DNA of 64,000 nucleotides. It comes from Nonomuraea turcica. GTDB taxonomy: Bacteria; Actinomycetota; Actinomycetes; Streptosporangiales; Streptosporangiaceae. Under the pieces are notes generated by a model. The model saw only the letters and a list, made by a program, of their open reading frames with translations, was not told the origin of the DNA and searched no databases. The stretch spans positions 124,001 to 188,000 of the forward strand of contig NZ_JAUZQF010000013.1 in NCBI RefSeq assembly GCF_030718205.1, read 5' to 3'. Each line of letters starts with the position of its first letter. The stretch's first letter is position 1. This document shows, piece after piece, positions 1 through 8,251 of the stretch. Position numbers and translations under genes: made by a program.

Positions 1-1
1 C

Positions 2-889
2 GTCACCCGCTTCCTGTCCGAGGTGCTCTACAAGGAGGGCACGCCCGCGGCCGACGCCGGCGCGGGTATCACCACCTCGCCCGCGATCACTGGGGATTCG
101 TGGCAGATCAGCCTGCCGCTGCTTTCTGACGGTCCTGACCTGCTCGGAAAGCTCGAGAGCACCCACTGGTTCCTGCTCTCCGACCTCGCCGGGATCCTGC
201 GCGGCCTCACGCACAACGTGAACGTCCTGGTGGTCCTCGCGGTCCTCCTGCTGCCGCTGACGTTCTTCGTGCTCTGGCGCACGGCCTTCGGCCTGCGGCT
301 GCGCTCGGCCGGTGAGAACCCGTGGGCGGCCGAGTCGCTGGGCGTGAACGTCTACCTGATCAAGTACCTCGCGGTCGTCATCTCCGGCGCGTTCGCCGGG
401 CTCGGCGGCGTGTTCCTGGTCTTCGTCTCCACCAAGTACGTCGAGGGCCAGACGGCCGGGCGCGGCTTCATCGGCCTGGCCGCCATGATCTTCGGCAACT
501 GGCGGCCCGGCGGGCTAGCGGCCGGCGCGTCGTTGTTCGGCTACGCCGACGGCCTGCAATTGCGCAGCTCGGGGGCGGTCACGTCGTTCTTCCTGTTCGG
601 CGCGGTGCTGCTGCTGGCCTATCTGGTGATCAGGGCCCGCCGGATGCTGGCGCCCGACCAGCCGGCCGAGCTGGCGGCCAGGAGCCCCAGGGACTACACG
701 CTGATGGCCGCCGCGGCGGCGGGCATGGTCGTGTTGTTCTGGCTCTGGATGACCGTCGACCAGCTGCCGAACGAGTTCGTCTTCATCACACCACACGTGC
801 TCACGCTGCTCGTGCTCTTGGTGGCTTCGCAGCGCCTGCGGATGCCCAAGGCCGACGGCGTACGCTATCGCCGGGGGGAACAGCATTGA
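2..889 (+). CDS. Nucleoside-type ABC transporter permease (C-terminal part)
   Basis: The frame is open to the left edge, so the N-terminus lies outside the window; about 295 residues are visible. It has several hydrophobic helices of the branched-chain / ribose permease superfamily (BPD_transp_2). The segment around GENPWAAESLGVNV, a cytoplasmic loop followed by a helix, is typical of the guanosine/nucleoside permeases NupP/NupQ (YufP/YufQ). The gene overlaps cytidine deaminase by four bases, and thymidine phosphorylase and adenosine deaminase follow, which supports nucleoside uptake. The usual partners (BmpA-like lipoprotein, ATPase, second permease) should lie to the left. The family call is firm; the substrate rests on context. 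Confidence 0.85.
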   Translation, partial: VTRFLSEVLYKEGTPAADAGAGITTSPAITGDSWQISLPLLSDGPDLLGKLESTHWFLLSDLAGILRGLTHNVNVLVVLAVLLLPLTFFVLWRTAFGLRLRSAGENPWAAESLGVNVYLIKYLAVVISGAFAGLGGVFLVFVSTKYVEGQTAGRGFIGLAAMIFGNWRPGGLAAGASLFGYADGLQLRSSGAVTSFFLFGAVLLLAYLVIRARRMLAPDQPAELAARSPRDYTLMAAAAAGMVVLFWLWMTVDQLPNEFVFITPHVLTLLVLLVASQRLRMPKADGVRYRRGEQH

Positions 890-1281
890 GCATCGACTGG
901 GACGGCCTGCGGGACGAGGCCGCTGAGGCCATGCGGCACGCGTACGCGCCGTACTCGAAATTTCCTGTGGGGGCGGCGGCGCTCGTCGATGACGGCAGGA
1001 TCGTCACCGGCTGCAACGTCGAGAACGCCTCCTACGGGCTCGGCCTGTGCGCCGAGTGTGGGCTGGTGTCGGCGCTGCAACTGTCCGGCGGCGGCCGGCT
1101 GGTGGCCTTCACCTGCGTGGACGGCCACGGCGAGCTGCTGATGCCGTGCGGGCGCTGCCGGCAGGTCTTGTACGAGTTCGGTGGTGACGACCTGCTGGTC
1201 GAGACCGTCGACGGGCCGAAGCCGATGTCCGAGATCCTGCCGTACGCGTTCGGCCCGGAAGACCTGAGCAGGAGCGCGTAG
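886..1281 (+). CDS. cdd: Cytidine deaminase
   Basis: A 131-residue homotetrameric-type cytidine deaminase that converts cytidine or deoxycytidine to the uridine form. Visible motifs are CNVENASYG for substrate contacts, CAE for the first zinc cysteine and catalytic glutamate, and PCGRCRQ for the two other zinc cysteines. Start chosen at TTG 886, which overlaps the permease stop as TTGA and has a GGGGGGAA ribosome site just upstream. The protein then begins LSIDWDGLR, the normal family length. It is translationally coupled to the permease and to deoA downstream. Confidence 0.95.
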   Translation: MSIDWDGLRDEAAEAMRHAYAPYSKFPVGAAALVDDGRIVTGCNVENASYGLGLCAECGLVSALQLSGGGRLVAFTCVDGHGELLMPCGRCRQVLYEFGGDDLLVETVDGPKPMSEILPYAFGPEDLSRSA

Positions 1282-2561
1282 TGGATGCCATCGAGGTCAT
1301 CCGCGCCAAGCGGGACGGCGGCGAGCTGACCACGGCCCAGATCGACTGGGTGATCGCCGCCTACACCCGCGGCGACGTGGCCGACGAGCAGATGTCCGCG
1401 CTGGCCATGGCCATTCTGCTGAACGGCATGGACCGGCGCGAGATCGCCGACTGGACCCAGGCCATGATCCGCTCCGGTGAGCGCATGGACTGGTCGATGC
1501 TGGATCGGCCGACTGCCGACAAACACTCGACCGGCGGCGTCGGTGACAAGATCACGCTTCCGCTGGCGCCGCTGGTGGCGGCGTGCGGCGCGTACGTGCC
1601 GCAGCTGTCCGGACGCGGCCTCGGCCACACCGGTGGCACCCTGGACAAGCTGGAGTCCATTCCCGGCTGGCGTGCCTCGCTCTCCAACGACCAGATGCTG
1701 CACGTCCTGCGCTCGGCCGGCGCCGTCGTCTGCGCGGCGGGCTCCGGCCTCGCTCCCGCCGACAAGAAGCTGTACGCCTTGCGCGACGTCACCGGCACCG
1801 TCGAGTCCATCCCGCTGATCGCCTCGTCGATCATGTCAAAGAAGATCGCCGAGGGCACCGGCTCCCTGGTGCTCGACGTCAAGGTGGGCTCAGGGGCGTT
1901 CATGAAGTCCGTCGAGACGGCGCGTGAGCTGGCCGAGACGATGGTGGCGCTCGGCACGGACGCGGGAGTGCGCACGGTCGCGCTGCTCACCGCGATGGAC
2001 CGGCCCCTGGGGCGGGCCGTGGGCAACGCGCTGGAGGTCGAGGAGTCCGTCGAGGTCCTGGCCGGCGGCGGGCCCTCTGACGTGGTGGAGCTGACCGTAC
2101 GGCTGGCGAGGGAGATGCTGGAGGCGGCCGGGGTCGCCTCCGGCAAGGACCCGGCCAAGGCGCTGCAGGACGGATCGGCCATGGACGCCTGGCGGCGGAT
2201 GATCGTCGCTCAGGGCGGCGATCCGGACGCCGTGCTGCCGCGCGCGGCCGAGACGATGGTCGTCGAGGCGCCCGGGTCGGGGGTGCTGACCCGGCTGGAC
2301 GCGTACGCGGTGGGGCTGGCGGCCTGGCGGCTGGGGGCCGGGCGGGCGCGTAAGGAGGACCCGGTGTCGTTCGGGGCCGGCGTCACGCTGCACGCCAAGC
2401 CCGGGGATCTGGTGCGGGCCGGGCAGCCGTTGATGACGTTGCACGCCGATGAGACGGAGCGGTTCGCGCGGGCGCTGGAGGCGTTGGAGGGCGGCTACGC
2501 GGTGGGGGATGCCAGCGAGGAGCAGCTCCCGCTGGTCATCGACCGCATCACCGCCGAGTAG
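1281..2561 (+). CDS. deoA: Thymidine phosphorylase
   Basis: A 426-residue pyrimidine-nucleoside phosphorylase that cleaves thymidine or deoxyuridine with phosphate to give the base and 2-deoxyribose 1-phosphate. The family signature KHSTGGVGDK (about residues 79-88), the SGRGLGHTGGT loop and the KVGSGAFM segment are all present. GTG 1281 shares one base with the cdd stop. Length is standard for the type II family (about 430). With cdd and the permease it forms an uptake, deamination and phosphorolysis series. Confidence 0.95.
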   Translation: MDAIEVIRAKRDGGELTTAQIDWVIAAYTRGDVADEQMSALAMAILLNGMDRREIADWTQAMIRSGERMDWSMLDRPTADKHSTGGVGDKITLPLAPLVAACGAYVPQLSGRGLGHTGGTLDKLESIPGWRASLSNDQMLHVLRSAGAVVCAAGSGLAPADKKLYALRDVTGTVESIPLIASSIMSKKIAEGTGSLVLDVKVGSGAFMKSVETARELAETMVALGTDAGVRTVALLTAMDRPLGRAVGNALEVEESVEVLAGGGPSDVVELTVRLAREMLEAAGVASGKDPAKALQDGSAMDAWRRMIVAQGGDPDAVLPRAAETMVVEAPGSGVLTRLDAYAVGLAAWRLGAGRARKEDPVSFGAGVTLHAKPGDLVRAGQPLMTLHADETERFARALEALEGGYAVGDASEEQLPLVIDRITAE

Positions 2562-2573
2562 CGCGCGGCGGGG

Positions 2574-2963
2574 TCAGGAGATCAGAGCCGCCGGGGTGTC
2601 GGTGAAGATGCCGGACAGGACGGCCCGCTGGGTGGGGAGGGCTTCGGCGTGGCGAGCGCGGCCCTCATCGGTGATGCACACGAAGACACCGCGCCGGTCC
2701 GAATCGCACGCGCCCCGTGACACGAGCGAGGCCTTCTCCAACCGCGCCACCACCCTGGACAGCGCGCTCTGGCTCAGGTGAACCTCGTCGCAGAGCTCCT
2801 GCAGGCGCAACTTCCTGTCGTGGTGGACGATCCGGTCCAGCACCTCGAACTCACTGGGCCCCAGCCCGTGCCGATCGCCGAGCTCCCGCTCCAGCGCGCA
2901 CATGGCTTTGGCGTGCTTGGCCAGGACGTAATGCCAGGTCTCGACCACGAACTCCTCGTCCAT
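2574..2963 (-). CDS. MarR-family transcriptional regulator
   Basis: A 129-residue winged-helix protein. The recognition helix region reads HLSQSALSRVVARLEKASLV and is followed by the wing CDSDRRGVFVCIT, where the DxR motif of MarR proteins is conserved. It is divergent from the DHA2-type efflux gene at 3051 and separated from it by 87 bases that contain a perfect palindrome. The usual arrangement is repression of the efflux gene and of itself, relieved by a small aromatic or lipophilic ligand. The ligand is not predictable from sequence. Confidence 0.88.
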   Translation of the reverse strand: MDEEFVVETWHYVLAKHAKAMCALERELGDRHGLGPSEFEVLDRIVHHDRKLRLQELCDEVHLSQSALSRVVARLEKASLVSRGACDSDRRGVFVCITDEGRARHAEALPTQRAVLSGIFTDTPAALIS

Positions 2964-3007
2964 GTCGCGGAGGTTACCACTCCGCTAAACCTTATGCAAC
3001 GGAATTA

Positions 3008-3021
3008 AATGCACTTGCATT
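3008..3021. promoter_or_regulatory. Palindromic operator candidate between marR-like gene and MFS gene
   Basis: AATGCA-CT-TGCATT is a perfect 6+6 inverted repeat, followed within 20 bases by a second partial site (ATGCAT at 3030-3035). It lies about 30 bases upstream of the efflux start and 45 from the marR-like start. This is the expected place and symmetry for a MarR dimer. The ATG at 3051 has no recognisable ribosome site, so the efflux mRNA may be leaderless or nearly so. Confidence 0.6.
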
Positions 3022-3050
3022 AGATGCTGATGCATGTATTGTTCTGATCC

Positions 3051-4484
3051 ATGTCGTCTTCCTCTTCTTCAACTTCGGCATCTCTTTCTTCTCTCTGGGG
3101 CTTGCTCGCCGTGCTGTGCGCGGTGATCTTCCTTGACGCTCTGGACGTCTCGATGGTCGGTGTGGCTCTCCCCGCAATCCAGCACGACCTGGGCTTGAGC
3201 ACGTCGTCTTTGCAGTGGGTGGTCAGCGGTTACGTGCTCGGCTACGGCGGTCTTCTGTTGCTCGGGGGCAGGACCGCCGACCTGCTCGGGCGGCGCAGGG
3301 TGTTCCTGGTCGCTCTGGGTGTCTTCGCCGTCGCGTCCCTGCTCGGTGGCATCGTGGATGACGGAGCGCTGCTGATCGCGGCCAGGTTCATCAAGGGTGT
3401 GTCGGCCGCCTTCACCGCGCCCGCGGCATTGTCGATCATCACGACGACCTTTCCTGAGGGCCCGGAGCGCAACAGGGCATTGAGCATCTTCACCGCCTGC
3501 GGCGCCAGCGGCTACTCGCTGGGCCTCGTGCTCTCCGGCCTGCTGACGGAGCTCGACTGGCGGGCGACGCTGCTGATGCCGGTGCCCGTCGCGATCATCG
3601 CGCTGGTCGCCGCGCTCAGGGTGCTGCCGCGGGGCGCCGAGGAGCGGGCCGAGGGCGGCCACGACCTGCTCGGCGCCGTGCTGATCACCGCCTCGATGTT
3701 GCTGCTGGTCTTCACCGTCGTCCAGGCGCCTGAGGTCGGCTGGACCTCCGTCCGGACCATCGGCTCGCTGGTGGCCGTGGCGGCGCTGCTCGGGCTGTTC
3801 GTCTTCACCGAGCTGCGGATGAAGCACCCGCTGGTGCGGCTCGGCATCCTGCGTTCCGGCCACATCGTGCGGGCCAACCTCGGCCTGATGATCCTCTTCG
3901 GCTCGTACGTCGCCTTCCAGTTCGTCGCCATGCAGTACTTCCAGATCCTGCTGGGCTGGTCGGCACTCGGCACGGCGCTCGCCTTCCTGCCCGCGGGCCT
4001 GCTCGTCGCGCTCACCTCGACCAAGATGGGCGACTTCGCCGACAGGTTCGGCACCGGCAAGCTGATCGTCATCGGCGCGGCCGCGCTGGCCGGTGGCTAC
4101 GCGATCTTCCTGGGCATCGACAGCACGCCCAGCCTGGCCGGCATGGTCATCCCCGGGATGCTGCTGCTGGGCGTCGCGTTCGCGCTGTCGTTCCCCGCGC
4201 TCAACATCCAGGCCGTCAGCGGCGTGCACGACGATGAGCAGGGGCTGGCCTCCGGGCTGCTCAACACCTCCGGGCAGGTGGGCGGCGCCATCGTGCTGGC
4301 CGCGGTGACCGCCGTGCTGACCTCGGGGGGTGGCGAGACGCTCTCGATCGGCACGCTGCGCGCGGCCATCGTGGTGTCGCTGGTGCTGGCCCTCGTCGGC
4401 CTGGCGATCTCGCTGACCGGGCTGCGCGGCCGCAAGGCCGTGGCCGTGGAGCCGGACAGCGACAAGGTCTACGAGGCCGTCTGA
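3051..4484 (+). CDS. DHA2-family MFS drug efflux transporter
   Basis: A 477-residue membrane protein with about 14 hydrophobic helices, the 14-TM drug:H+ antiporter layout (EmrB/QacA). The first helix carries the DHA2-typical LDALDVSMVGVALPAI (acidic residue and VALPxI), and the loop 2-3 motif A reads GGRTADLLGRRRV. It begins with a serine-rich leader (MSSSSSST). It is divergent from a MarR-type regulator and ends in a strong terminator. The substrate is probably a toxic organic compound and cannot be named. Confidence 0.88.
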   Translation: MSSSSSSTSASLSSLWGLLAVLCAVIFLDALDVSMVGVALPAIQHDLGLSTSSLQWVVSGYVLGYGGLLLLGGRTADLLGRRRVFLVALGVFAVASLLGGIVDDGALLIAARFIKGVSAAFTAPAALSIITTTFPEGPERNRALSIFTACGASGYSLGLVLSGLLTELDWRATLLMPVPVAIIALVAALRVLPRGAEERAEGGHDLLGAVLITASMLLLVFTVVQAPEVGWTSVRTIGSLVAVAALLGLFVFTELRMKHPLVRLGILRSGHIVRANLGLMILFGSYVAFQFVAMQYFQILLGWSALGTALAFLPAGLLVALTSTKMGDFADRFGTGKLIVIGAAALAGGYAIFLGIDSTPSLAGMVIPGMLLLGVAFALSFPALNIQAVSGVHDDEQGLASGLLNTSGQVGGAIVLAAVTAVLTSGGGETLSIGTLRAAIVVSLVLALVGLAISLTGLRGRKAVAVEPDSDKVYEAV

Positions 4485-4491
4485 TCACGAT

Positions 4492-4524
4492 AAAAGGGCC
4501 CCGCCGTCCTGGCGGGGCCCTTTT
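4492..4524 (+). terminator. Rho-independent terminator
   Basis: A 14-base perfect stem (AAAAGGGCCCCGCC with its complement) closes a five-base loop and ends in TTTTC, directly after the efflux gene stop codon. The flanking A and T runs would let it work in both directions. Confidence 0.85.
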
Positions 4525-4677
4525 CTCATTCCTGAATGACCTCGTAGTCACGTGTGTGACTCCTTGTGAGCCGATCAGGGTAGAGGGTCGGTCCCGTTCC
4601 GCGAAAGGGCCAGGAAAGATCGCGCCGGTCGCCCGAAACGCCGCTTGCCGACTCGCGTGCTGGGCATCTACCGAGGC

Positions 4678-5283
4678 ATGCGACCGTCATCCCGGGCCGG
4701 TGGCCGGTGGGCGCGCAGCCGCCTCGCCGCCCCGCTCGCCTGCCTGGCCCTGCTCACGGCCGGCGGTACGGCGTGCGGCCCGGCCACCCAGACCGCCCTG
4801 CCCGGAAGCCCGTCCGCGACCGAATCGGCGGCGCTGGTTCCCGAGTCGGGCGCGCCGACCAGCACGGCGGAAGTGGACGTCGCACGGCCGGGCGTGGGGC
4901 CCGCGGTCGTGAGGGCTGTGCGGTATGCGTCCCACGAAACGTACGACCGCCTGGTCATCGACCTCGAAGGCGATATCCCCGGATACAGCGTGAGATGGGT
5001 GGACGAGTTCGTGGAGGCCGGCTCCGGCAAACCCCTCGAGGTGCGTGGCGGGGCTTACCTGCAGCTCACGCTCTTCCCCGCGAACGCGCACGAGGAGAAC
5101 GGCGAGCTCACCTGGAAGGGCGGCCCGGTTTACCAGGCCGACCTGCGCAACCTCACCGAGGTCGTGCGGACCGGTGACTTCGAGAGCCGCGTCGGCATCG
5201 GCCTGGTGCTGGCCAGGCAGGCGGCGTTCCAGCTCACCGAGGCGTCCTCGCCCAACCGGCTCGTACTCGACGTGGCACACTGA
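4678..5283 (+). CDS. AMIN-like domain lipoprotein
   Basis: About 201 residues. A signal sequence with arginines and a hydrophobic core ends in a lipobox (LTAGGTAC), so the mature protein should be a membrane-anchored lipoprotein. A Pro/Ser/Thr-rich linker follows, then a ~125-residue domain beginning RAVRYASHETYDRLVIDL. This pattern (VR...YDRLVIDL ... NRLVLDVAH) resembles the actinobacterial AMIN-like domain, related to peptidoglycan-binding AMIN domains. ATG 4678 was chosen over TTG 4645 because it gives a normal signal peptide. The ribosome site is weak for both. No enzymatic residues are evident. Confidence 0.7.
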   Translation: MRPSSRAGGRWARSRLAAPLACLALLTAGGTACGPATQTALPGSPSATESAALVPESGAPTSTAEVDVARPGVGPAVVRAVRYASHETYDRLVIDLEGDIPGYSVRWVDEFVEAGSGKPLEVRGGAYLQLTLFPANAHEENGELTWKGGPVYQADLRNLTEVVRTGDFESRVGIGLVLARQAAFQLTEASSPNRLVLDVAH

Positions 5284-5287
5284 TCCC

Positions 5288-5638
5288 GTGGTGAGAAAGA
5301 TCGAGGGCCCGGCCCGCATCCCCGTCCCCGGCGGCAAGCTCATCGACGAGCACATCGGCCGCGTCAACAGCGGCGACGAGGAGATCTCCATCGCCCACAT
5401 GACCGCACCGCCGGGCTGGGAGGAGCCCGCGCAGACGCCGTCCTTCACGGAATACACCGTGGTCCTGCGCGGCACGCTGATCGTCGAGCACGACGGCGGG
5501 CGGACGGAGGTCGCGGCCGGGCAGTCGGTGGTGACGTCGCCGGGCGAGAAGGTCCGCTACAGCGTGGGTCCCGAGGGCGCTGAATACGTGGCCGTGTGCC
5601 TGCCTGCGTTTTCTCCGGACAGCGCGGGCCGCGACTGA
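5288..5638 (+). CDS. Small cupin-domain protein
   Basis: About 116 residues forming one cupin beta-barrel. The first motif is partial (PSFTEYTVVLRGTLIVEHDG) and the second contains GQSVVTSPGEKVRYSVG. The usual metal histidines are mostly missing (TEYT takes the place of an HxH site), so it may bind a ligand without metal catalysis. Start is GTG 5288 or 5291, only a few bases after the upstream lipoprotein stop. Function unknown; it probably shares transcription with its neighbours. Confidence 0.65.
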   Translation: MVRKIEGPARIPVPGGKLIDEHIGRVNSGDEEISIAHMTAPPGWEEPAQTPSFTEYTVVLRGTLIVEHDGGRTEVAAGQSVVTSPGEKVRYSVGPEGAEYVAVCLPAFSPDSAGRD

Positions 5639-5662
5639 GACCGCTGGCCATATCATGGGCGG

Positions 5663-6736
5663 ATGAGCCCCACGTTTGACGAGATCCGCCGGGCTCCCAA
5701 GGTGTTGCTGCACGATCACCTCGACGGCGGGCTGCGCGCCGAGACGATCGTCGAGCTCGCCCGGGAGACTGGTTACGATCGGCTGCCTACCAACGATCCC
5801 GACAATCTGCGCCAGTGGTTCGAGGAGGCGTCGGATTCCGGATCGCTCGAACGTTATCTGGAGACGTTCGACCACACCGTCGGCGTCATGCAGACGCGCG
5901 AGTCGCTCGTCCGCGTGGCGGCCGAGTGCGCCGAGGACCTGGCCGCGGACGGCGTGGTCTACGCCGAGGTGCGTTTCGCCCCCGAGCAGCACACCACCAC
6001 GGGGCTGACTCTGGACCAGGTGGTCGAGGCGGTGCTCGAGGGCTTCAAGCAGGGCTCGCAGGGCCGCGGGGTCCGCGTCGGCACGCTGCTCACGGCCATG
6101 CGGCACCAGGCGCGCTCCATGGAGATCGCCGAGCTCGCCGTCCGCTACCGCGACGTGGGCGTGGTGGGGTTCGACATCGCGGGGGCGGAGGCGGGATACC
6201 CGCCCACCAGGCATCTCGACGCGTTCGAATACCTGCAGCGGGAAAACTCCCACTTCACCATCCACGCGGGCGAGGCGTTCGGGCTGCCGTCGATCTGGCA
6301 GGCCATCCAGTGGTGCGGTGCCGACCGGCTCGGGCACGGCGTGCGGATCATCGATGACATCACGGTGGCCGGTGACGGCACGGCCAAGCTGGGCCGCCTG
6401 GCCGCCTACGTCCGCGACAAGCGCATCCCGCTGGAGATGTGCCCCACGTCCAACCTGCAGACCGGGGCCGCCGCGTCGATCGCCGATCATCCCATCGGGC
6501 TGCTGCGGCGGCTGTATTTCCGGGTCACGGTCAACACCGACAACCGGCTGATGAGCCGGACGAGCCTGTCGCTGGAGTTCGCCAAGCTGGTCGAGGCGTT
6601 CGGCTACGGCTGGGACGACCTGCAGTGGTTCACGGTCAACGCGATGAAGTCGGCGTTCATCCCGTTCGACGAGCGGCTGGCGCTCATCAACGGCGTGATC
6701 AAGCCCGGGTTCGCGCAGCTGAAGTGGCGGCCGTGA
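5663..6736 (+). CDS. add: Adenosine deaminase
   Basis: A 357-residue amidohydrolase converting adenosine to inosine. Present are HDHLDGGLR (metal HxH and substrate D/G), HAGEAFG (catalytic His-Glu pair region), RLGHGVRI, and VNTDNRLMS, the actinobacterial form of the metal Asp segment. It ends in the overlap GTGA with the next gene. With cdd and deoA it completes a nucleoside salvage set in one block. Confidence 0.93.
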   Translation: MSPTFDEIRRAPKVLLHDHLDGGLRAETIVELARETGYDRLPTNDPDNLRQWFEEASDSGSLERYLETFDHTVGVMQTRESLVRVAAECAEDLAADGVVYAEVRFAPEQHTTTGLTLDQVVEAVLEGFKQGSQGRGVRVGTLLTAMRHQARSMEIAELAVRYRDVGVVGFDIAGAEAGYPPTRHLDAFEYLQRENSHFTIHAGEAFGLPSIWQAIQWCGADRLGHGVRIIDDITVAGDGTAKLGRLAAYVRDKRIPLEMCPTSNLQTGAAASIADHPIGLLRRLYFRVTVNTDNRLMSRTSLSLEFAKLVEAFGYGWDDLQWFTVNAMKSAFIPFDERLALINGVIKPGFAQLKWRP

Positions 6737-7344
6737 AACAGACTTACCGCTCCAGGGCCGCGTTCGTACTGGCGTGGGTCTGGTTGGCGTTCGTCGCGTT
6801 CAACGTCTGGGACCTGATCAGCAAATACAACGGCAAGCCGTCGCTGGTGGCACTGGCCGTGCTCGGCGTGCTGACCGCGCTGGTCTACCTCGTCGCGCTG
6901 CGGCCCGCGACCGTGTTCACGGAGTCCGAGCTGGTGGGCCGCAACCCGATGCGCACGACGCACGTGCCGTGGGCGGCCATCGATGATGTGAGCGTGTCGC
7001 ACGCCATCAGCGTGCACCACGGCGATGAGCAGGTGCTGCGGTTGTGGACGCCGATGGCCAGCGCGCGGGAGCGGGCCAAGGCGCAGCGCCGCGGCATGCC
7101 CCGGCAGCAGCGGGGACGCCTCCGCACCGAGCCGACGCTGAGCAAGGGCGAGCAGGCGGCGGAGGAGGCGTTCGCGGGCAAGACGCACGCCGACTGGGTG
7201 GGCGAGCAGATCCGCGAGCGCGCCGAGTCGGTCCGGCACCGTCACGAGGAGGCGGCGCCGGTCCGGGTCGTCTGGGCCTACGACGCGATCGCGGTGCTGG
7301 TGGCCGCGGTCGTGCTGGTGATTGTGGCGATCGTCATCCCCTAG
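6733..7344 (+). CDS. PH-like domain membrane protein
   Basis: About 203 residues. Two hydrophobic helices lie near the N-terminus (residues ~8-25 and ~37-55). A bacterial PH-like beta segment follows (TVFTESELVGRNPMRTTHVPW then IDDVSV), then a charged, coiled-coil-prone region (ERAKAQRR to RAESVRHRHEE) and a C-terminal helix. The layout matches the actinobacterial PH domain-containing membrane proteins. GTG 6733 overlaps the add stop by four bases, so it is translationally coupled. Role unknown. Confidence 0.7.
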   Translation: MKQTYRSRAAFVLAWVWLAFVAFNVWDLISKYNGKPSLVALAVLGVLTALVYLVALRPATVFTESELVGRNPMRTTHVPWAAIDDVSVSHAISVHHGDEQVLRLWTPMASARERAKAQRRGMPRQQRGRLRTEPTLSKGEQAAEEAFAGKTHADWVGEQIRERAESVRHRHEEAAPVRVVWAYDAIAVLVAAVVLVIVAIVIP

Positions 7345-7352
7345 CGAGCCGG

Positions 7353-7450
7353 CGATCGCCGTCGCTCAGCTGGTGATCGCGTCGCTGTCGCTCAGCTGAT
7401 GGTCGTCGCCGTCCTCGGTTGGTGGTCGCGTCGTCATCGCTCGGCTGGTG
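7353..7450. repeat. Degenerate tandem repeat, ~25-bp units
   Basis: Four imperfect units ending in CAGCTG, CAGCTG, CGGTTG and CGGCTG, built around a core like TCGCGTCGCTGTCGCTCAG, fill the space between two convergent genes. No coding signature is visible. It has no stable terminator hairpin. Confidence 0.5.
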
Positions 7451-7458
7451 TCGGGGCG

Positions 7459-8190
7459 TCATGACCTTGCTTCGACGAAGCGCCGCATGCCCGCCTCGGC
7501 GATTCCGGTTTCCTCCACGTGTTTGGCGGCCTCCGTCTCGACGGCGAAGGCCCGTTCCACCTCGGTCAGGGCCGGGCGCAGCAGCGAGAGGTGCACGTCT
7601 GTGGCGGTGCCCGGCCGTGACCAGTGGTGCACCCGGGCGATCGCCGTCTCCACCAGCGCCTCCTGCTCGGCGATCTCGTCCAAGAGGCCCGCCGCCAGGG
7701 CCTCCTCGGCGCTCAGGCGGGCCGAGTCGAGCACCAGCCGCATCGCACGGGCGCCGACCAGGCGGGGCAGCAGGTAACTGGAGGCGTTCGAGATCGACAG
7801 GCCGATGTGGTTCTCGGGGAAGAAGTACTCGGCCGACGGGACGCCGATGCGGGAGTCGAAGCACAGCGTCCACTCGGCGGCCCCGCCCACGGCGATGCCG
7901 TTGACCGCGGCCACCACCGGCACGCGGGTCTCCAGCACCGCCCTGGTCATGTCGTGGAAGAGCTTCACCTCCTCCAGGAGGGATTTGCCCGCGGCCTCGC
8001 GCAGATCCTCCCCGGCGGAGAACGCCCGGCCCGTGCCGGTGACCACGATGCCTTTGACGCTCTTGTCGTCCCCCTGGCCGCGTACCGCCGCGGCCAGGTC
8101 CCTGCGCATCGCCGCCGTGAGCGCGTTGAGCTTCTCGGGGCGGGCCAGCGTGATCACGGCCACCTCGTCGCGTTCCGTTACTTCGATCAT
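7459..8190 (-). CDS. Enoyl-CoA hydratase/isomerase family protein
   Basis: A 243-residue crotonase-fold protein. The oxyanion-hole segments are GRAFSAGEDLRE and VNGIAVGGAAEWTL, the second carrying the first catalytic Glu region. A possible second acid lies in FFPENHIGL. ATG 8190 has an AGGAGA site. It is the last gene of a TetR / acyl-CoA ligase / crotonase operon, consistent with activation and hydration of a carboxylic acid as its CoA ester. The exact reaction (hydratase, isomerase or hydrolase) is not decided by the sequence. Confidence 0.88.
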   Translation of the reverse strand: MIEVTERDEVAVITLARPEKLNALTAAMRRDLAAAVRGQGDDKSVKGIVVTGTGRAFSAGEDLREAAGKSLLEEVKLFHDMTRAVLETRVPVVAAVNGIAVGGAAEWTLCFDSRIGVPSAEYFFPENHIGLSISNASSYLLPRLVGARAMRLVLDSARLSAEEALAAGLLDEIAEQEALVETAIARVHHWSRPGTATDVHLSLLRPALTEVERAFAVETEAAKHVEETGIAEAGMRRFVEARS

Positions 8191-8251
8191 GCTCTCTCCT
8201 GGTCGATTTCGATGGTGAGGAAGGCGGCGGCGTCTGGCGATCGAGCCGGCC